The notes beneath the pieces are model-generated. The model did not search any database. It was not told the DNA's origin and saw only the letters and a program-made list of their open reading frames with translations. The position numbers were made by a program, and so were the translations under genes. From NCBI GenBank assembly GCA_038884575.1, contig JAWABQ010000001.1:1-64000 (forward strand): a stretch of DNA of 64,000 nt, read 5' to 3'. Shown here piece by piece: positions 8,511 through 16,769 of the stretch; positions within the stretch are counted from its first letter, which is position 1; each line of letters opens with the position of its first letter. Source of the stretch: JAWAAW01 sp038884575 (GTDB lineage: Archaea; Nanobdellota; Nanobdellia; Woesearchaeales; ARS49).

Positions 8511-9010
8511 GTTCCCTCGCTGAATCCCATCCTTGTTGCAACGCCAGGAGTGTCAATGCACTTGATGTTCTCCCTCAATATTTTCTTGGCAGACTCGCAC
8601 CAGCACCTGTAATACTTCTTTGTGCTTGTGTCGCCAACCACATACTGGGATGCCTTGCACCCAAAGTCAGCGCACGGCGCCTTGCTTACGCCCGGAGTGG
8701 CATTTGCAGTGCCTCCAGCCCCTGCAAACCCGGGCGGATAGCGCACAGCAGGCTCGCTTTTCGTGAACGGCTTGCCAAAAGGCCTTTGCTCGTATTTCTG
8801 GTAAGGCACAACATTGACACCGAAAATGCCTGTAAGGCCTGCATAATGCATCCTGTTCTGCCAAGTCAGGTTCTGCACTGCAGGGGTTGCATTTGAAGGT
8901 GTCCTTCGTATCACAAACTGCTGCTGGTAAATGTCATAGCCCCTTGCCTTTGCAAACGCAGCAGGCATGACAACAAGGAAAATGATGAGCAATAATGCAG
9001 CTGCTTTCAT
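8504..9010 (-). CDS. Secreted protein of unknown function with four to six cysteines
   Basis: A 168-residue protein with a clear Sec signal peptide (MKAAALLLIIFLVVMPAAFA, cleavage after about residue 20). The mature part is rich in Asn, Pro and Gly and ends in a Cys-containing region (APCADFGCKASQYV, YYRCWCESAKK, IKCIDTPG, EGTC), which suggests disulfides outside the cell. A TATA-like box at 9031-9040 gives a leaderless start. It is the first gene of a pair with the membrane protein at 8043-8510. I do not recognise the family. Confidence 0.75.
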   Translation of the reverse strand: MKAAALLLIIFLVVMPAAFAKARGYDIYQQQFVIRRTPSNATPAVQNLTWQNRMHYAGLTGIFGVNVVPYQKYEQRPFGKPFTKSEPAVRYPPGFAGAGGTANATPGVSKAPCADFGCKASQYVVGDTSTKKYYRCWCESAKKILRENIKCIDTPGVATRMGFSEGTC

Positions 9011-9083
9011 GACTCGCAGGATGACTAATTGGTATTTAAGATTGACGGTAGTTTTTTATATGAATAAGTGAAGGGCAGAGCAT

Positions 9084-11060
9084 ATGCGCGCCTGGATTGT
9101 CCTTTTCGCTGTTCTTGCAATTCCTGCTGTGCTTGCGTCGCAGGAGGCAGAGGACATTTTTGCAAGCGAATCCCTCACAATAGACCTTGCAGTCTCCTCA
9201 AGGCTCACGCTGATGCCGGCAAACAACGAGCTTGATGTTAAATATGTTGAGGCAAATGTTTTTTTCTTTCCAAAAGACAGCGGCAACCAGCAACTGATAT
9301 CATTAATCACGCAGCCAAAGGCAGACAAGTTTCAGGACTCATTGCGCTTCAGGTGGGAGCGGCCTGAAAGCACAAGCCTGAGCTACCTGGCGCAGTGCAG
9401 CGTCAGGGTGGCAAATGACTTCCCGCACGTGACAGCCAGGATTCCTTTCCCCTTGAGGAGCGTCCCAAGCGAGGCACAGGAATACCTCAAGCCAAGCAGG
9501 CATATTGACAGCGATAATCCTGCAATTGTGAACATGGCAAACAAGATTGCGCTTGGGCGCGATGACCTTTTCGAGGTTGTCAGCGAGATTGCGGTCTGGA
9601 CAAAAAACAACATCAAGTACAACCTCAGCACGCTGACAACAGATGTCTCGCAGAAGGCATCATGGGTGCTTGATAGCAGGCAGGGGGTGTGTGACGAGCT
9701 CACCTCGCTTTTTATCGCGATGTGCAGGGCGCTGGGCATACCTGCAAGGTTCATAACAGGCGTGGCATACACGGCATCGCCTGCAGCACCTTCAAAATGG
9801 GGCCCTCACGGCTGGGCAGAGGTCTATTTTCCGGGCACGGGCTGGATTCCATTTGACCCGACATTCGGCGAGTTCGGCTGGATTGACCCGGGGCATATCA
9901 AGATGATAATTGCGCCTGACCCTGAGTCGCCAGGAGTGAGGTTTGAATGGCAGGGCAGGGCAAAGCTTGACTTCACAGAGCAGAAGGTTGATGCAAGCAT
10001 TTCTTCTGCCGGCAAAAGGCTGCCGCCTCTTGTGAGGCTGGCAATAAAACCTATTTACAAGGAGGTCGGGATTGGCTCGTACAACCTTGCTCAGGCAACA
10101 ATCGAAAACCTGAACCCGTACTATGTGGCTGCAGAGGTTAGGCTTGCGCGGGTTGATGAGCTCCACGTTGCTGACCAGATGGACAGGCAGGTCATCCTAA
10201 AGCCGCATGAGAAAAAAATCCTGTTCTGGCGCGTTCAGGTGGACCCTGGCCTGAGCGAGAGGTTTGTTTACACAATCCCGCTCGGAATCTACACTGTAAT
10301 GAACGACTCCTCTGTTGCAATGTTCCAGGCAAGGGCGCAGGGCGCAGCCCACACAAAGGCAGACGTGACAAGGGTGATGAACACTCTCTCGGAGGATAAG
10401 GGCGGCGAAGTCCAGCACAACCTTGAGCTCAGCTGCACTGCTGACAAAAAAGAGCTTTACCCTGCTGACAAGGCTGAAATCAACTGCACGCTGCGCAACA
10501 TAGGCACAACGCCGCTGATAGGCGTAACCACATGCCTTGACGAGAGGCAGTGCACAGGCCTTGACATCGGAATCGGGCAGGCAAGGCAGGTGAGCTTCAG
10601 CCAGGGTTTCACTGCTGCGGGCACAGCAACATTCTTTGTGCGCGCCAAAAGCCCCGGGCTGACAAAAAGCACGCCATTGGGCTTTGAAATGCTTGACCTC
10701 CCAAAAATAAACATAACAGAGTTCTCGTATCCAGGGGCAGTCGCTTATGGCACCAAATTCAGCCTGCTTTTTGTTGTAAAGCCCGCATCATACAACAAAC
10801 CAAGGGACATCGTGCTGAAAGTGATAACACCTGCAGGCAGGAGGTATTTTGAAGTCCCTGAGCTTGATTTTGAGAGGGCTTTCGAGGTCGAGATGAATTC
10901 TGACGAGCTTGCACTTGGCACAACAGACATCAGGATTGTTGCGGAATACAAGGACTCACGCGGCAAAAAATACACCACAGAGGCTGCTGCGCCTGTAATG
11001 CTCACAGATGTGCCATTCACTGCCAAAATCTGGCTGTGGCTAAGAAGCTTGTTTTATTGA
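9084..11060 (+). CDS. Secreted transglutaminase-like protein with Ig-like repeats
   Basis: A 658-residue exported protein with signal peptide MRAWIVLFAVLAIPAVLAS. A transglutaminase/protease-like core lies at about 165-265, with the triad visible as Cys203 in DSRQGVCDEL, His242 in PHGWAEVYF and Asp258 in WIPFDPTFGE. Beta-rich domains follow, one of them CARDB/Ig-like around 430-530 (CTADKKELYPADKAEINCTLRNIGTTPL). The C-terminus has only a short aromatic stretch (WLWLRSLFY), so anchoring is unclear. In archaea such proteins are thought to act on cell-surface proteins as crosslinking or peptidase-like enzymes; the substrate is unknown. A TATA-like box at 9053-9062 supports the ATG as a leaderless start. 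Confidence 0.85.
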   Translation: MRAWIVLFAVLAIPAVLASQEAEDIFASESLTIDLAVSSRLTLMPANNELDVKYVEANVFFFPKDSGNQQLISLITQPKADKFQDSLRFRWERPESTSLSYLAQCSVRVANDFPHVTARIPFPLRSVPSEAQEYLKPSRHIDSDNPAIVNMANKIALGRDDLFEVVSEIAVWTKNNIKYNLSTLTTDVSQKASWVLDSRQGVCDELTSLFIAMCRALGIPARFITGVAYTASPAAPSKWGPHGWAEVYFPGTGWIPFDPTFGEFGWIDPGHIKMIIAPDPESPGVRFEWQGRAKLDFTEQKVDASISSAGKRLPPLVRLAIKPIYKEVGIGSYNLAQATIENLNPYYVAAEVRLARVDELHVADQMDRQVILKPHEKKILFWRVQVDPGLSERFVYTIPLGIYTVMNDSSVAMFQARAQGAAHTKADVTRVMNTLSEDKGGEVQHNLELSCTADKKELYPADKAEINCTLRNIGTTPLIGVTTCLDERQCTGLDIGIGQARQVSFSQGFTAAGTATFFVRAKSPGLTKSTPLGFEMLDLPKINITEFSYPGAVAYGTKFSLLFVVKPASYNKPRDIVLKVITPAGRRYFEVPELDFERAFEVEMNSDELALGTTDIRIVAEYKDSRGKKYTTEAAAPVMLTDVPFTAKIWLWLRSLFY

Positions 11061-11097
11061 TTAAGTTTATAAACAAGCATTTGCCTGCAGAATATTT

Positions 11098-12507
11098 ATG
11101 GGGATGCAGATAGAAAAATTCTTTGATGCAAGCACAATGAGCGTGCACCTGCGCGAGGGCGTGGCTGCAATGGCAAAGAAAGGGATGCCTGGCAGCTGGA
11201 CATTTGACAAGGTCTCAGACAAGCCATTGTCAGCAGAAGCGATTGAGTCAATGGCTGAGGAAATAATTGAGGCGGCAAACAGCAGGACAGACAGCTTCAT
11301 AGATATTGAGAGGGCAGGAAGCACAATCGCGCAGATAGGCAGGTACAGGATTGTAATCCTCAGGCCGCCGCTTTCTGATGGCTGGGAAATAACAGCAGTA
11401 AGGCCTGTGAAAACCCTGAAGCTTTCAGAGTATGAAATCAGCGAAAAGCTGAAGAAAAGGATTGCAGGGCAGGCAGAGGGGATACTTATTGCAGGCGCCC
11501 CTGGAATGGGAAAAAGCACATTTTCGCAGGCTTTGGCAACATATTTTGTTGAGCAGGGAAAGATTGTGAAGACTGTCGAGGCCCCAAGAGACCTTGTTGT
11601 CCCTGATACTGTCACTCAGCTGGCGCTTAGCCGCGGCTCGCCGGAGGAAGTGCATGACATCCTGCTTTTATCACGGCCTGACTATTCATTGTTCGACGAG
11701 ATGAGAAACCCGAAAGACTTTGAGCTGTTCGCCGACTTAAGGCTTGCCGGGGTGGGAATGGTCGGAGTCGTGCACGGCACGTGCCCAATGGATGCAATAC
11801 AGCGCTTTATCGGAAAGCTTGATCTTGGAGTCATCCCGCACGTGATTGACACTGTTGTCTTCATCAAAAACGGGGAAATCGCACAGGTGCTTGCGATAAA
11901 AATGGAAGTCAAGGTGCCTTCAGGCATGACAGAGGCAGACCTTGCAAGGCCTGTTGTCGTCATTTCTGACTTTGAGACAAACAAGGCTGTTGCTGAAATT
12001 TACAGCTATGGTGAGGAAACAGTTGTTGTTCCTGTCACAGAACAGAAGGCAACAGGCGCAAAACGGCTTGCTGCAGAACAAATAAAGCGCGTATTCCAGA
12101 AATATGTTGACCATGTTGATGTTGATGTTGTGAGCGACAGCAAGGCAATTGTCTCAATACCTGAAAAGCACATTCCTGCAATAATCGGGGCTGGGGGGAA
12201 GAACATCCAAAGGCTGGAGGAAGAGCTCGGAATCTCGCTTGAGGTGAGGGAGCATTCCGGAAAGGCAAAAAGCGCTTCAGCAGGCGCAAACATCCCTTAC
12301 CAGATGGCAACAAAAGGCAAGACCCTGATTTTCTCTGTCCCTGTTTCTTATGTGGGAAAAGACATAACACTCTGCATAGGCGATGAGCAGGCAGGGACAT
12401 TCAACGTGGATAAGCAGGGCAATGTTTACATAAAGAAAACATCGGGCCTGGGCAAGGCAATACTTGACGCATACCACAGCGGCGCAAAGCTCAAATTTAT
12501 CTCCTGA
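11098..12507 (+). CDS. PilT-type ATPase with KH domain (COG1855/PINA-like) lacking the PIN domain
   Basis: A 469-residue ATPase. Walker A GAPGMGKS lies at residues 133-140, the RecA-like core continues through YSLFDEMRNPKDFE and VGVVHGTC, and a KH-like RNA/DNA-binding domain with GAGG in place of GxxG lies near 355-385. Family members normally carry an N-terminal PIN nuclease domain and are about 600 residues. This protein begins where that domain would end. A TATA-like box at 11066-11074 lies 27 bases before the ATG, so the short form looks genuine and not a missed start. SsoPINA of this family is linked to Holliday junction processing. Confidence 0.85.
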   Translation: MGMQIEKFFDASTMSVHLREGVAAMAKKGMPGSWTFDKVSDKPLSAEAIESMAEEIIEAANSRTDSFIDIERAGSTIAQIGRYRIVILRPPLSDGWEITAVRPVKTLKLSEYEISEKLKKRIAGQAEGILIAGAPGMGKSTFSQALATYFVEQGKIVKTVEAPRDLVVPDTVTQLALSRGSPEEVHDILLLSRPDYSLFDEMRNPKDFELFADLRLAGVGMVGVVHGTCPMDAIQRFIGKLDLGVIPHVIDTVVFIKNGEIAQVLAIKMEVKVPSGMTEADLARPVVVISDFETNKAVAEIYSYGEETVVVPVTEQKATGAKRLAAEQIKRVFQKYVDHVDVDVVSDSKAIVSIPEKHIPAIIGAGGKNIQRLEEELGISLEVREHSGKAKSASAGANIPYQMATKGKTLIFSVPVSYVGKDITLCIGDEQAGTFNVDKQGNVYIKKTSGLGKAILDAYHSGAKLKFIS

Positions 12508-13108
12508 CTTTTATTGTTTCCGCAATGTGCTTTTTGTGGTGGTTGTACAGAAAAATAGCGACAATTATTGCGCCCACAAAGTTGTAAACAAGGTCCATCT
12601 GGTTGTTGAAATAATCACCAACAACTTTTCCTGCCCCAAGGAAGACTACTGCGAAGAACTCAACAACCTCATTTAAAGCGCCAATCCCCATCGCAATCAT
12701 GACAAGCATCAGCGTGAAGGCAAAAGGCCTGTATTTTTGGGGGCTTCCCACTCTTGGCACAAGGATATTGTAAGCAATAAGCGTTGTGATTGCAGTGCCG
12801 AATGCATGCACAAGATTGTCATACCTGAATATGCCGGGAATAAGCCAGGTGTCATAAAGCCTGATCGAGTGAATGTAAAGATTGCCGCCCATGATGTGCA
12901 TTATGCCAAATATTGTGAGGCACACCATAAGCGATATCGGCAGGTGCAGCTGCTGGTAATACATCAGGATAATTATTATGAAGACAACCATTATGCCTGC
13001 CTTTAAAAGGAATTCATAATTCCTCTGGGCAACCGCGATTATGGAGAAAATTACAAGATAGCACATCATGAACCATGAAATCACTGAAACAACTGTTTTT
13101 TCTTGCAT
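12497..13108 (-). CDS. DUF2238-like multi-pass membrane protein
   Basis: A 203-residue protein with about six membrane segments. The conserved-looking polar motifs are YDNLVHAFG (about 97-105), GIGALNEVVEF (about 143-153) and NNQMDLVYNFVG (about 170-181), which match the DUF2238/YjdF layout. The function is unknown. A second, diverged copy is encoded at 29976-30689 with the same three motifs. A TATA-like box at 13127-13141 supports a leaderless ATG. The 3' end overlaps the convergent PilT-like ATPase gene by 11 bases. Confidence 0.75.
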   Translation of the reverse strand: MQEKTVVSVISWFMMCYLVIFSIIAVAQRNYEFLLKAGIMVVFIIIILMYYQQLHLPISLMVCLTIFGIMHIMGGNLYIHSIRLYDTWLIPGIFRYDNLVHAFGTAITTLIAYNILVPRVGSPQKYRPFAFTLMLVMIAMGIGALNEVVEFFAVVFLGAGKVVGDYFNNQMDLVYNFVGAIIVAIFLYNHHKKHIAETIKVRR

Positions 13109-13190
13109 CGTGCCAGGTTTATTCCTGCAATTATTTAAATCCTTCAGTTCACAGAAAGCTATTTATACACTTATTCTGAAATGAATCATT

Positions 13191-14468
13191 ATGATTGAGC
13201 TAATCCGCGAGAACCCAAAGCTTGTCAAGGAAAGCCTCAAGAAGAGGAACATGGACCCAAAACAGGTTGATGTTCTTATTGAGCTTGACAAGGAATGGAG
13301 GAAACTGAAAGGGGAGAGCGACGAGCTGAGGGCAAAAAGAAACAAGCTCTCGCTCGAGATTAATGCCCTAAAAAAGGCAGGAAAGGACGCGGGCAAGGTC
13401 ATAAAGGAAGCAGCCTCAATCCCGGACAAGCTCAAAAAAATTGATGAGGAAATAAAACAAGTGGAAGCAAGGCTCCACACGGCATTGTGCGCAATGCCAA
13501 ACATGCTGCACGAAAGCGTGCCTGCAGGAAAAGACAGCTCTGAAAACAAAGTCGTAAAGGAATTTGGAAAGAAGCCAAAATTCAAGTTCAAGCCAAGAAA
13601 CCATGTTGAGATTCTTGAGATGAATGACCTTGCTGACTTTGACAGGGCAACAAAAATCTCAGGGGCAAGATGGTATTTCCTGAAAAACGAGCTTGCAGTG
13701 CTCAACCTGGCAATACAAAGATACGCAATTGACTTCATGCGCGAGCGAGGATACACATTTATCATCCCGCCTTACTTTATCAACAGGAAAAGCTATGAGG
13801 GTGTGACATCGCTTGACGCCTTCCAAGATGTGCTTTACAAGGTTGAAGGCGAGGACCTTTATGCAATCGCAACAAGCGAGCATCCGGGAACAGCCGCATT
13901 TGCTGGCGAGATATTCCAGGACTCAAATCTTCCGCTGAAAATGGTCGCATTCTCAACCTGCTTCAGGAAAGAGGCAGGAGCGCATGGAATTGACCAGAAA
14001 GGGATATTCCGAGTGCACCAGTTTGACAAGGTAGAACAACTGATAATATCAACGCCGGAAAAAAGCTGGCAAATGCACGAGGAGCTTATCAAGAACGCGA
14101 TTGATTTCTGGAAAACCCTTGAAATACCATTCAGGCAGGTTGTGCTGTGCTCAGGAGACACAGGCAGGGTTTCTGCAAAAACATATGATTTTGAGGCATG
14201 GTTCCCCTCAGCAAACACTTACAGGGAGGCAGGGAGCTGCTCAAATGTGACAACCTGGCAGAGCCAGAGGCTTGGAATCAAGTGCGAAACTTCGCCGGGC
14301 GTAAACAGGAGGCTGGCGCACACCCTGAACAGCACCTGTGTCGCAATACAGAGGTGCATGGCAGCAATCCTTGAGAACTTCCAGAATGAGGACGGCACTG
14401 TGACTGTTCCAAAGGTTCTTCAGAAATACACAGGCTTCAAGGTCATTGGCAAGCCTGCGAAGAAGTAA
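13191..14468 (+). CDS. serS: Serine--tRNA ligase
   Basis: A 425-residue class II synthetase that charges tRNA-Ser, of the common (non-methanogenic) type. An N-terminal helical arm (about 30-110, ELDKEWRKLKGESDELRAKRNKL) reaches the long variable arm of the tRNA. Motif 2 is STCFRKEAGAHGIDQKGIFRVHQF near residue 265. Motif 3 lies in NSTCVAIQRCMAAILENFQ near 385. A TATA-like box at 13160-13168 fits a leaderless ATG. Two bases later a small zinc-ribbon membrane gene begins. Confidence 0.97.
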   Translation: MIELIRENPKLVKESLKKRNMDPKQVDVLIELDKEWRKLKGESDELRAKRNKLSLEINALKKAGKDAGKVIKEAASIPDKLKKIDEEIKQVEARLHTALCAMPNMLHESVPAGKDSSENKVVKEFGKKPKFKFKPRNHVEILEMNDLADFDRATKISGARWYFLKNELAVLNLAIQRYAIDFMRERGYTFIIPPYFINRKSYEGVTSLDAFQDVLYKVEGEDLYAIATSEHPGTAAFAGEIFQDSNLPLKMVAFSTCFRKEAGAHGIDQKGIFRVHQFDKVEQLIISTPEKSWQMHEELIKNAIDFWKTLEIPFRQVVLCSGDTGRVSAKTYDFEAWFPSANTYREAGSCSNVTTWQSQRLGIKCETSPGVNRRLAHTLNSTCVAIQRCMAAILENFQNEDGTVTVPKVLQKYTGFKVIGKPAKK

Positions 14469-14469
14469 A

Positions 14470-14766
14470 ATGGCTGCAATACCCTCGCTGGTGTGGCTTT
14501 TTATTGGCGCAATTGTTGTGGGCATATCCTGGTATTCTGACATGCCGCTTTTCTTCTGGATTGGATGGGCATTTATTGCCTTTGGCATTGCAAAGCTAAT
14601 AATTATCTTCGTGCTGGGAGGAAAGGAAAAAAATGAGAAAAGGCAAGCCCAGCAGGCAGCGCAGCATCAGCACAGGTATTCCCACAAGTATTACAGGTGC
14701 CTGTGCGGAAACCCTGTGCGCACACATGACATTTTCTGCAGCTATTGCGGCAGGCGGCTCCGCTAG
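14470..14766 (+). CDS. Small membrane protein with C-terminal zinc ribbon
   Basis: A 98-residue protein with two hydrophobic segments (VWLFIGAIVVGISWY and FFWIGWAFIAFGIAKLIIIFVLG), a Gln/His-rich linker and a C-terminal zinc-ribbon-like knuckle pair (CLCG...CSYCG). The start ATG lies one base after the serS stop, so it is likely co-transcribed with serS. The partner and role are unknown. Confidence 0.75.
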   Translation: MAAIPSLVWLFIGAIVVGISWYSDMPLFFWIGWAFIAFGIAKLIIIFVLGGKEKNEKRQAQQAAQHQHRYSHKYYRCLCGNPVRTHDIFCSYCGRRLR

Positions 14767-14773
14767 GCAAACT

Positions 14774-14781
14774 TTTATATA
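14774..14781 (+). promoter_or_regulatory. TATA-like box for orc1/cdc6
   Basis: TTTATATA centred 27 bases before the ATG at 14805, arguing for that ATG over an in-frame TTG one codon upstream. Confidence 0.6.
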
Positions 14782-14804
14782 AACGATAATTTTCGGGCTT
14801 TTTG

Positions 14805-15878
14805 ATGGGGCTGTTTGTTGATGTGCTCAAGGAGGGGGAGAGTGTTTTCAAGCAGGAGGAAGCGCTTGACTACGATTACATACCAAAAGTGCTGCCGTTC
14901 AGGGAAAACCAGCAGCATGCCCTTGCAGCATGCATAAAGCCTTTGTTGCAGGGAAGGAACGGCAGGAATGTCTTTGTGTACGGCGCTCCGGGCATAGGAA
15001 AGACTGCTGCGACAAAATGGGTCCTGCAGGACTTGGAGCAGGACACAGATGCTGTGCATGCGCTTTACATCAATTGCTGGCAGAAAAACACCACGTTCAA
15101 GATTTTTGAGGCAATCTGCCACCAGCTCGGCTACAAGTTCACCCAGAACAAGCACAGCGAGGAACTGCTTGGAGTGATAAAGAACTACACTCTCAAAAGG
15201 CCTGCAGTATTTGTCTTTGACGAAATAGACAAGGCAGAAGACCTTGACTTCCTTTATGCCCTGCTCAATGACATTTACAAGAAGAGCATTGTGCTGATTA
15301 CAAACTACAGGGACTGGCTTAATGATGTTGAGGACAGGATAAAGTCAAGGCTTGTCCCTGAAATACTTGAGTTCGCAGCCTATGACAGCGAGCAGACAAA
15401 GGAAATCCTGAAGCAGAGGACAAGCTATGCCTTTGTGCCAGGCGTGTGGCAGGCAGATGCATTCACAATGCTTGCTGACAAGGCAGGCGAGATGCGCGAC
15501 GTGAGGAAAGGGCTTTACCTGCTAAGGGAGGCAGGGCTTGCAGCAGAGGAAAAGGCAAGCAGGAAAATAACAGTTGAGCACGCGCAAAAGGCAATTGACA
15601 AGCTCAGCGAGTTCATAAAAAAAGACAAGGAAGACCTTGACAATGACCTCCAGCTGGTGCTTGACGTGGTAAAGGCGCAGTCAGGCAGCCGCATAGGCGA
15701 CCTTTTCAAGGCATATGCTGAAAAAGGGGGACCGAGCGCATACAAGACATTCCAGCGCAAAGTTGAGAAGCTTAGCAAGGCAGGGCTTGTGGAAACAGAA
15801 AAAATAACAGGCGGAAAAGAAGGCAACACAACAATTGTGAAGTTCGCGGCAAAGGACAAGAAACTTGACGAGTTCTAG
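14805..15878 (+). CDS. Orc1/Cdc6 replication initiator
   Basis: A 357-residue AAA+ initiator that binds origins and loads the MCM helicase. Walker A is GAPGIGKT at 60-67 and Walker B is FVFDEIDKA near 128. The sensor region contains VLITNYRDW and a C-terminal winged helix spans about 265-345 (GSRIGDLFKAYAEKGGPSAYKTFQRKVEKLSKAGLV). The leaderless ATG is placed by a TATA-like box. I looked for origin recognition repeats beside the gene and saw none; the flanking intergenic gaps are very short. The 3' end overlaps the convergent gene by 4 bases. Confidence 0.95.
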   Translation: MGLFVDVLKEGESVFKQEEALDYDYIPKVLPFRENQQHALAACIKPLLQGRNGRNVFVYGAPGIGKTAATKWVLQDLEQDTDAVHALYINCWQKNTTFKIFEAICHQLGYKFTQNKHSEELLGVIKNYTLKRPAVFVFDEIDKAEDLDFLYALLNDIYKKSIVLITNYRDWLNDVEDRIKSRLVPEILEFAAYDSEQTKEILKQRTSYAFVPGVWQADAFTMLADKAGEMRDVRKGLYLLREAGLAAEEKASRKITVEHAQKAIDKLSEFIKKDKEDLDNDLQLVLDVVKAQSGSRIGDLFKAYAEKGGPSAYKTFQRKVEKLSKAGLVETEKITGGKEGNTTIVKFAAKDKKLDEF

Positions 15879-16330
15879 GCAATTGCAGGAAGCACCCGTG
15901 TATGCTCCCCGCTGTCCTTCTTTTGAGGCTTGCCAGTATAAACAACACCTGCACGGTCAATATAACCAACGCCAGGCATAAAATAATTGAATTCATGCAA
16001 AAAAACAATGCCATCAAAAGAATCCTCAATCTTCTTGTAAGCATCATAAAGCGATTTGGCATAAAACACACCAATAGTCCTGCTTTCGCGGTCAAAACCA
16101 ACAGCCATGGTGATTCCTGGCTTTTCAAGAGCTTTGTGATACTTCACAAACCCCCTTGCCTGACCAATAAAATAGTCCCACAAATCAGAGATTGCGCCGG
16201 CATTTATCGGGTTTTTCTCTGCCTCCTCAATTACAACCGAACTTACCTGCGAATCAATAACCGCAGGAAAATCCATCCTACTGAAGAAATCATCCAATGA
16301 CTTGATTTCCTTGTTGTCCAAGCCAAACAT
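15875..16330 (-). CDS. Hypothetical protein, 151 aa
   Basis: I do not recognise the family. It is a soluble alpha/beta protein with an aromatic central part (DLWDYFIGQARGFVKYHKAL, then FDGIVFLHEFNYFMPGVGYI) and no membrane segment or signal peptide. It is convergent with orc1/cdc6, overlapping by 4 bases. The region upstream (16331-16490) has no gene; it holds a close direct repeat GTCACTC-GTA-GTCACTC near 16339-16355. Confidence 0.65.
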   Translation of the reverse strand: MFGLDNKEIKSLDDFFSRMDFPAVIDSQVSSVVIEEAEKNPINAGAISDLWDYFIGQARGFVKYHKALEKPGITMAVGFDRESRTIGVFYAKSLYDAYKKIEDSFDGIVFLHEFNYFMPGVGYIDRAGVVYTGKPQKKDSGEHTRVLPAIA

Positions 16331-16499
16331 TAACCGAGGTCACTCGTAGTCACTCACGACATGCCTCTCTCAGAGATATGTTATGAAGCAGATGATATAA
16401 GCTTTTCGGTTATTATCCCGACTATGCCACTGGTCACTGGACATGGTCGCGTGGCGTATTTAAAGCAGAAAAAAAGCCTGATTTTCAGAGGTGATGATT

Positions 16500-16598
16500 A
16501 TGGACGACAAAAAAATACCAGAGCTTTTCTTTGAGTGCGCAAAGGCAATGACAATGAAGACAATCCAGCCAGGGCTGAGGCTGAGGAGGGCAATATGA
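16500..16598 (+). CDS. Very small ORF, about 32 aa
   Basis: This ORF (MDDKKIPELFFECAKAM...) follows a strong Shine-Dalgarno-like GAGGTGAT at 16488-16495 and a TATA-like TATTTAAAG near 16458-16466. Its TGA overlaps the ATG of the next small ORF (ATGA at 16595-16598), the usual sign of translational coupling. Both the signals and the overlap suggest it is translated; the function is unknown. Confidence 0.5.
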   Translation: MDDKKIPELFFECAKAMTMKTIQPGLRLRRAI

Positions 16599-16768
16599 GC
16601 AGCGCATTAACAAAGGCAGACAGGGAGCTTTTGCAGCTTCTCAGGAATGCAGACAGGCAGAAAGAGCATGATGATTTTTACCGCAAGAGCGTCATCGAGG
16701 AAGAGCTCGATGACGACTGCATAGACTGCGAGGAAGCAATGTTCATGGCAGGCTATATTTCTGCCTGA
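16595..16768 (+). CDS. Small acidic protein, 57 aa
   Basis: An acidic helical protein (SALTKADRELLQLLRNADRQKEHDDFYRKS, then EELDDDCIDCEEAM) coupled by ATGA overlap to the tiny ORF upstream. It has a single CxxC (CIDC). An in-frame ATG at 16535 exists, but it lies inside the upstream small ORF and lacks a ribosome site. The family is unknown. Confidence 0.55.
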   Translation: MSSALTKADRELLQLLRNADRQKEHDDFYRKSVIEEELDDDCIDCEEAMFMAGYISA

Positions 16769-16769
16769 C

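Noticed and set aside
14767..16500. A replication origin beside orc1/cdc6
   Set aside because: Gaps next to the gene are only tens of bases and show no ORB-like repeats or long AT-rich unwinding element; the 16331-16490 gap has only one short direct repeat.
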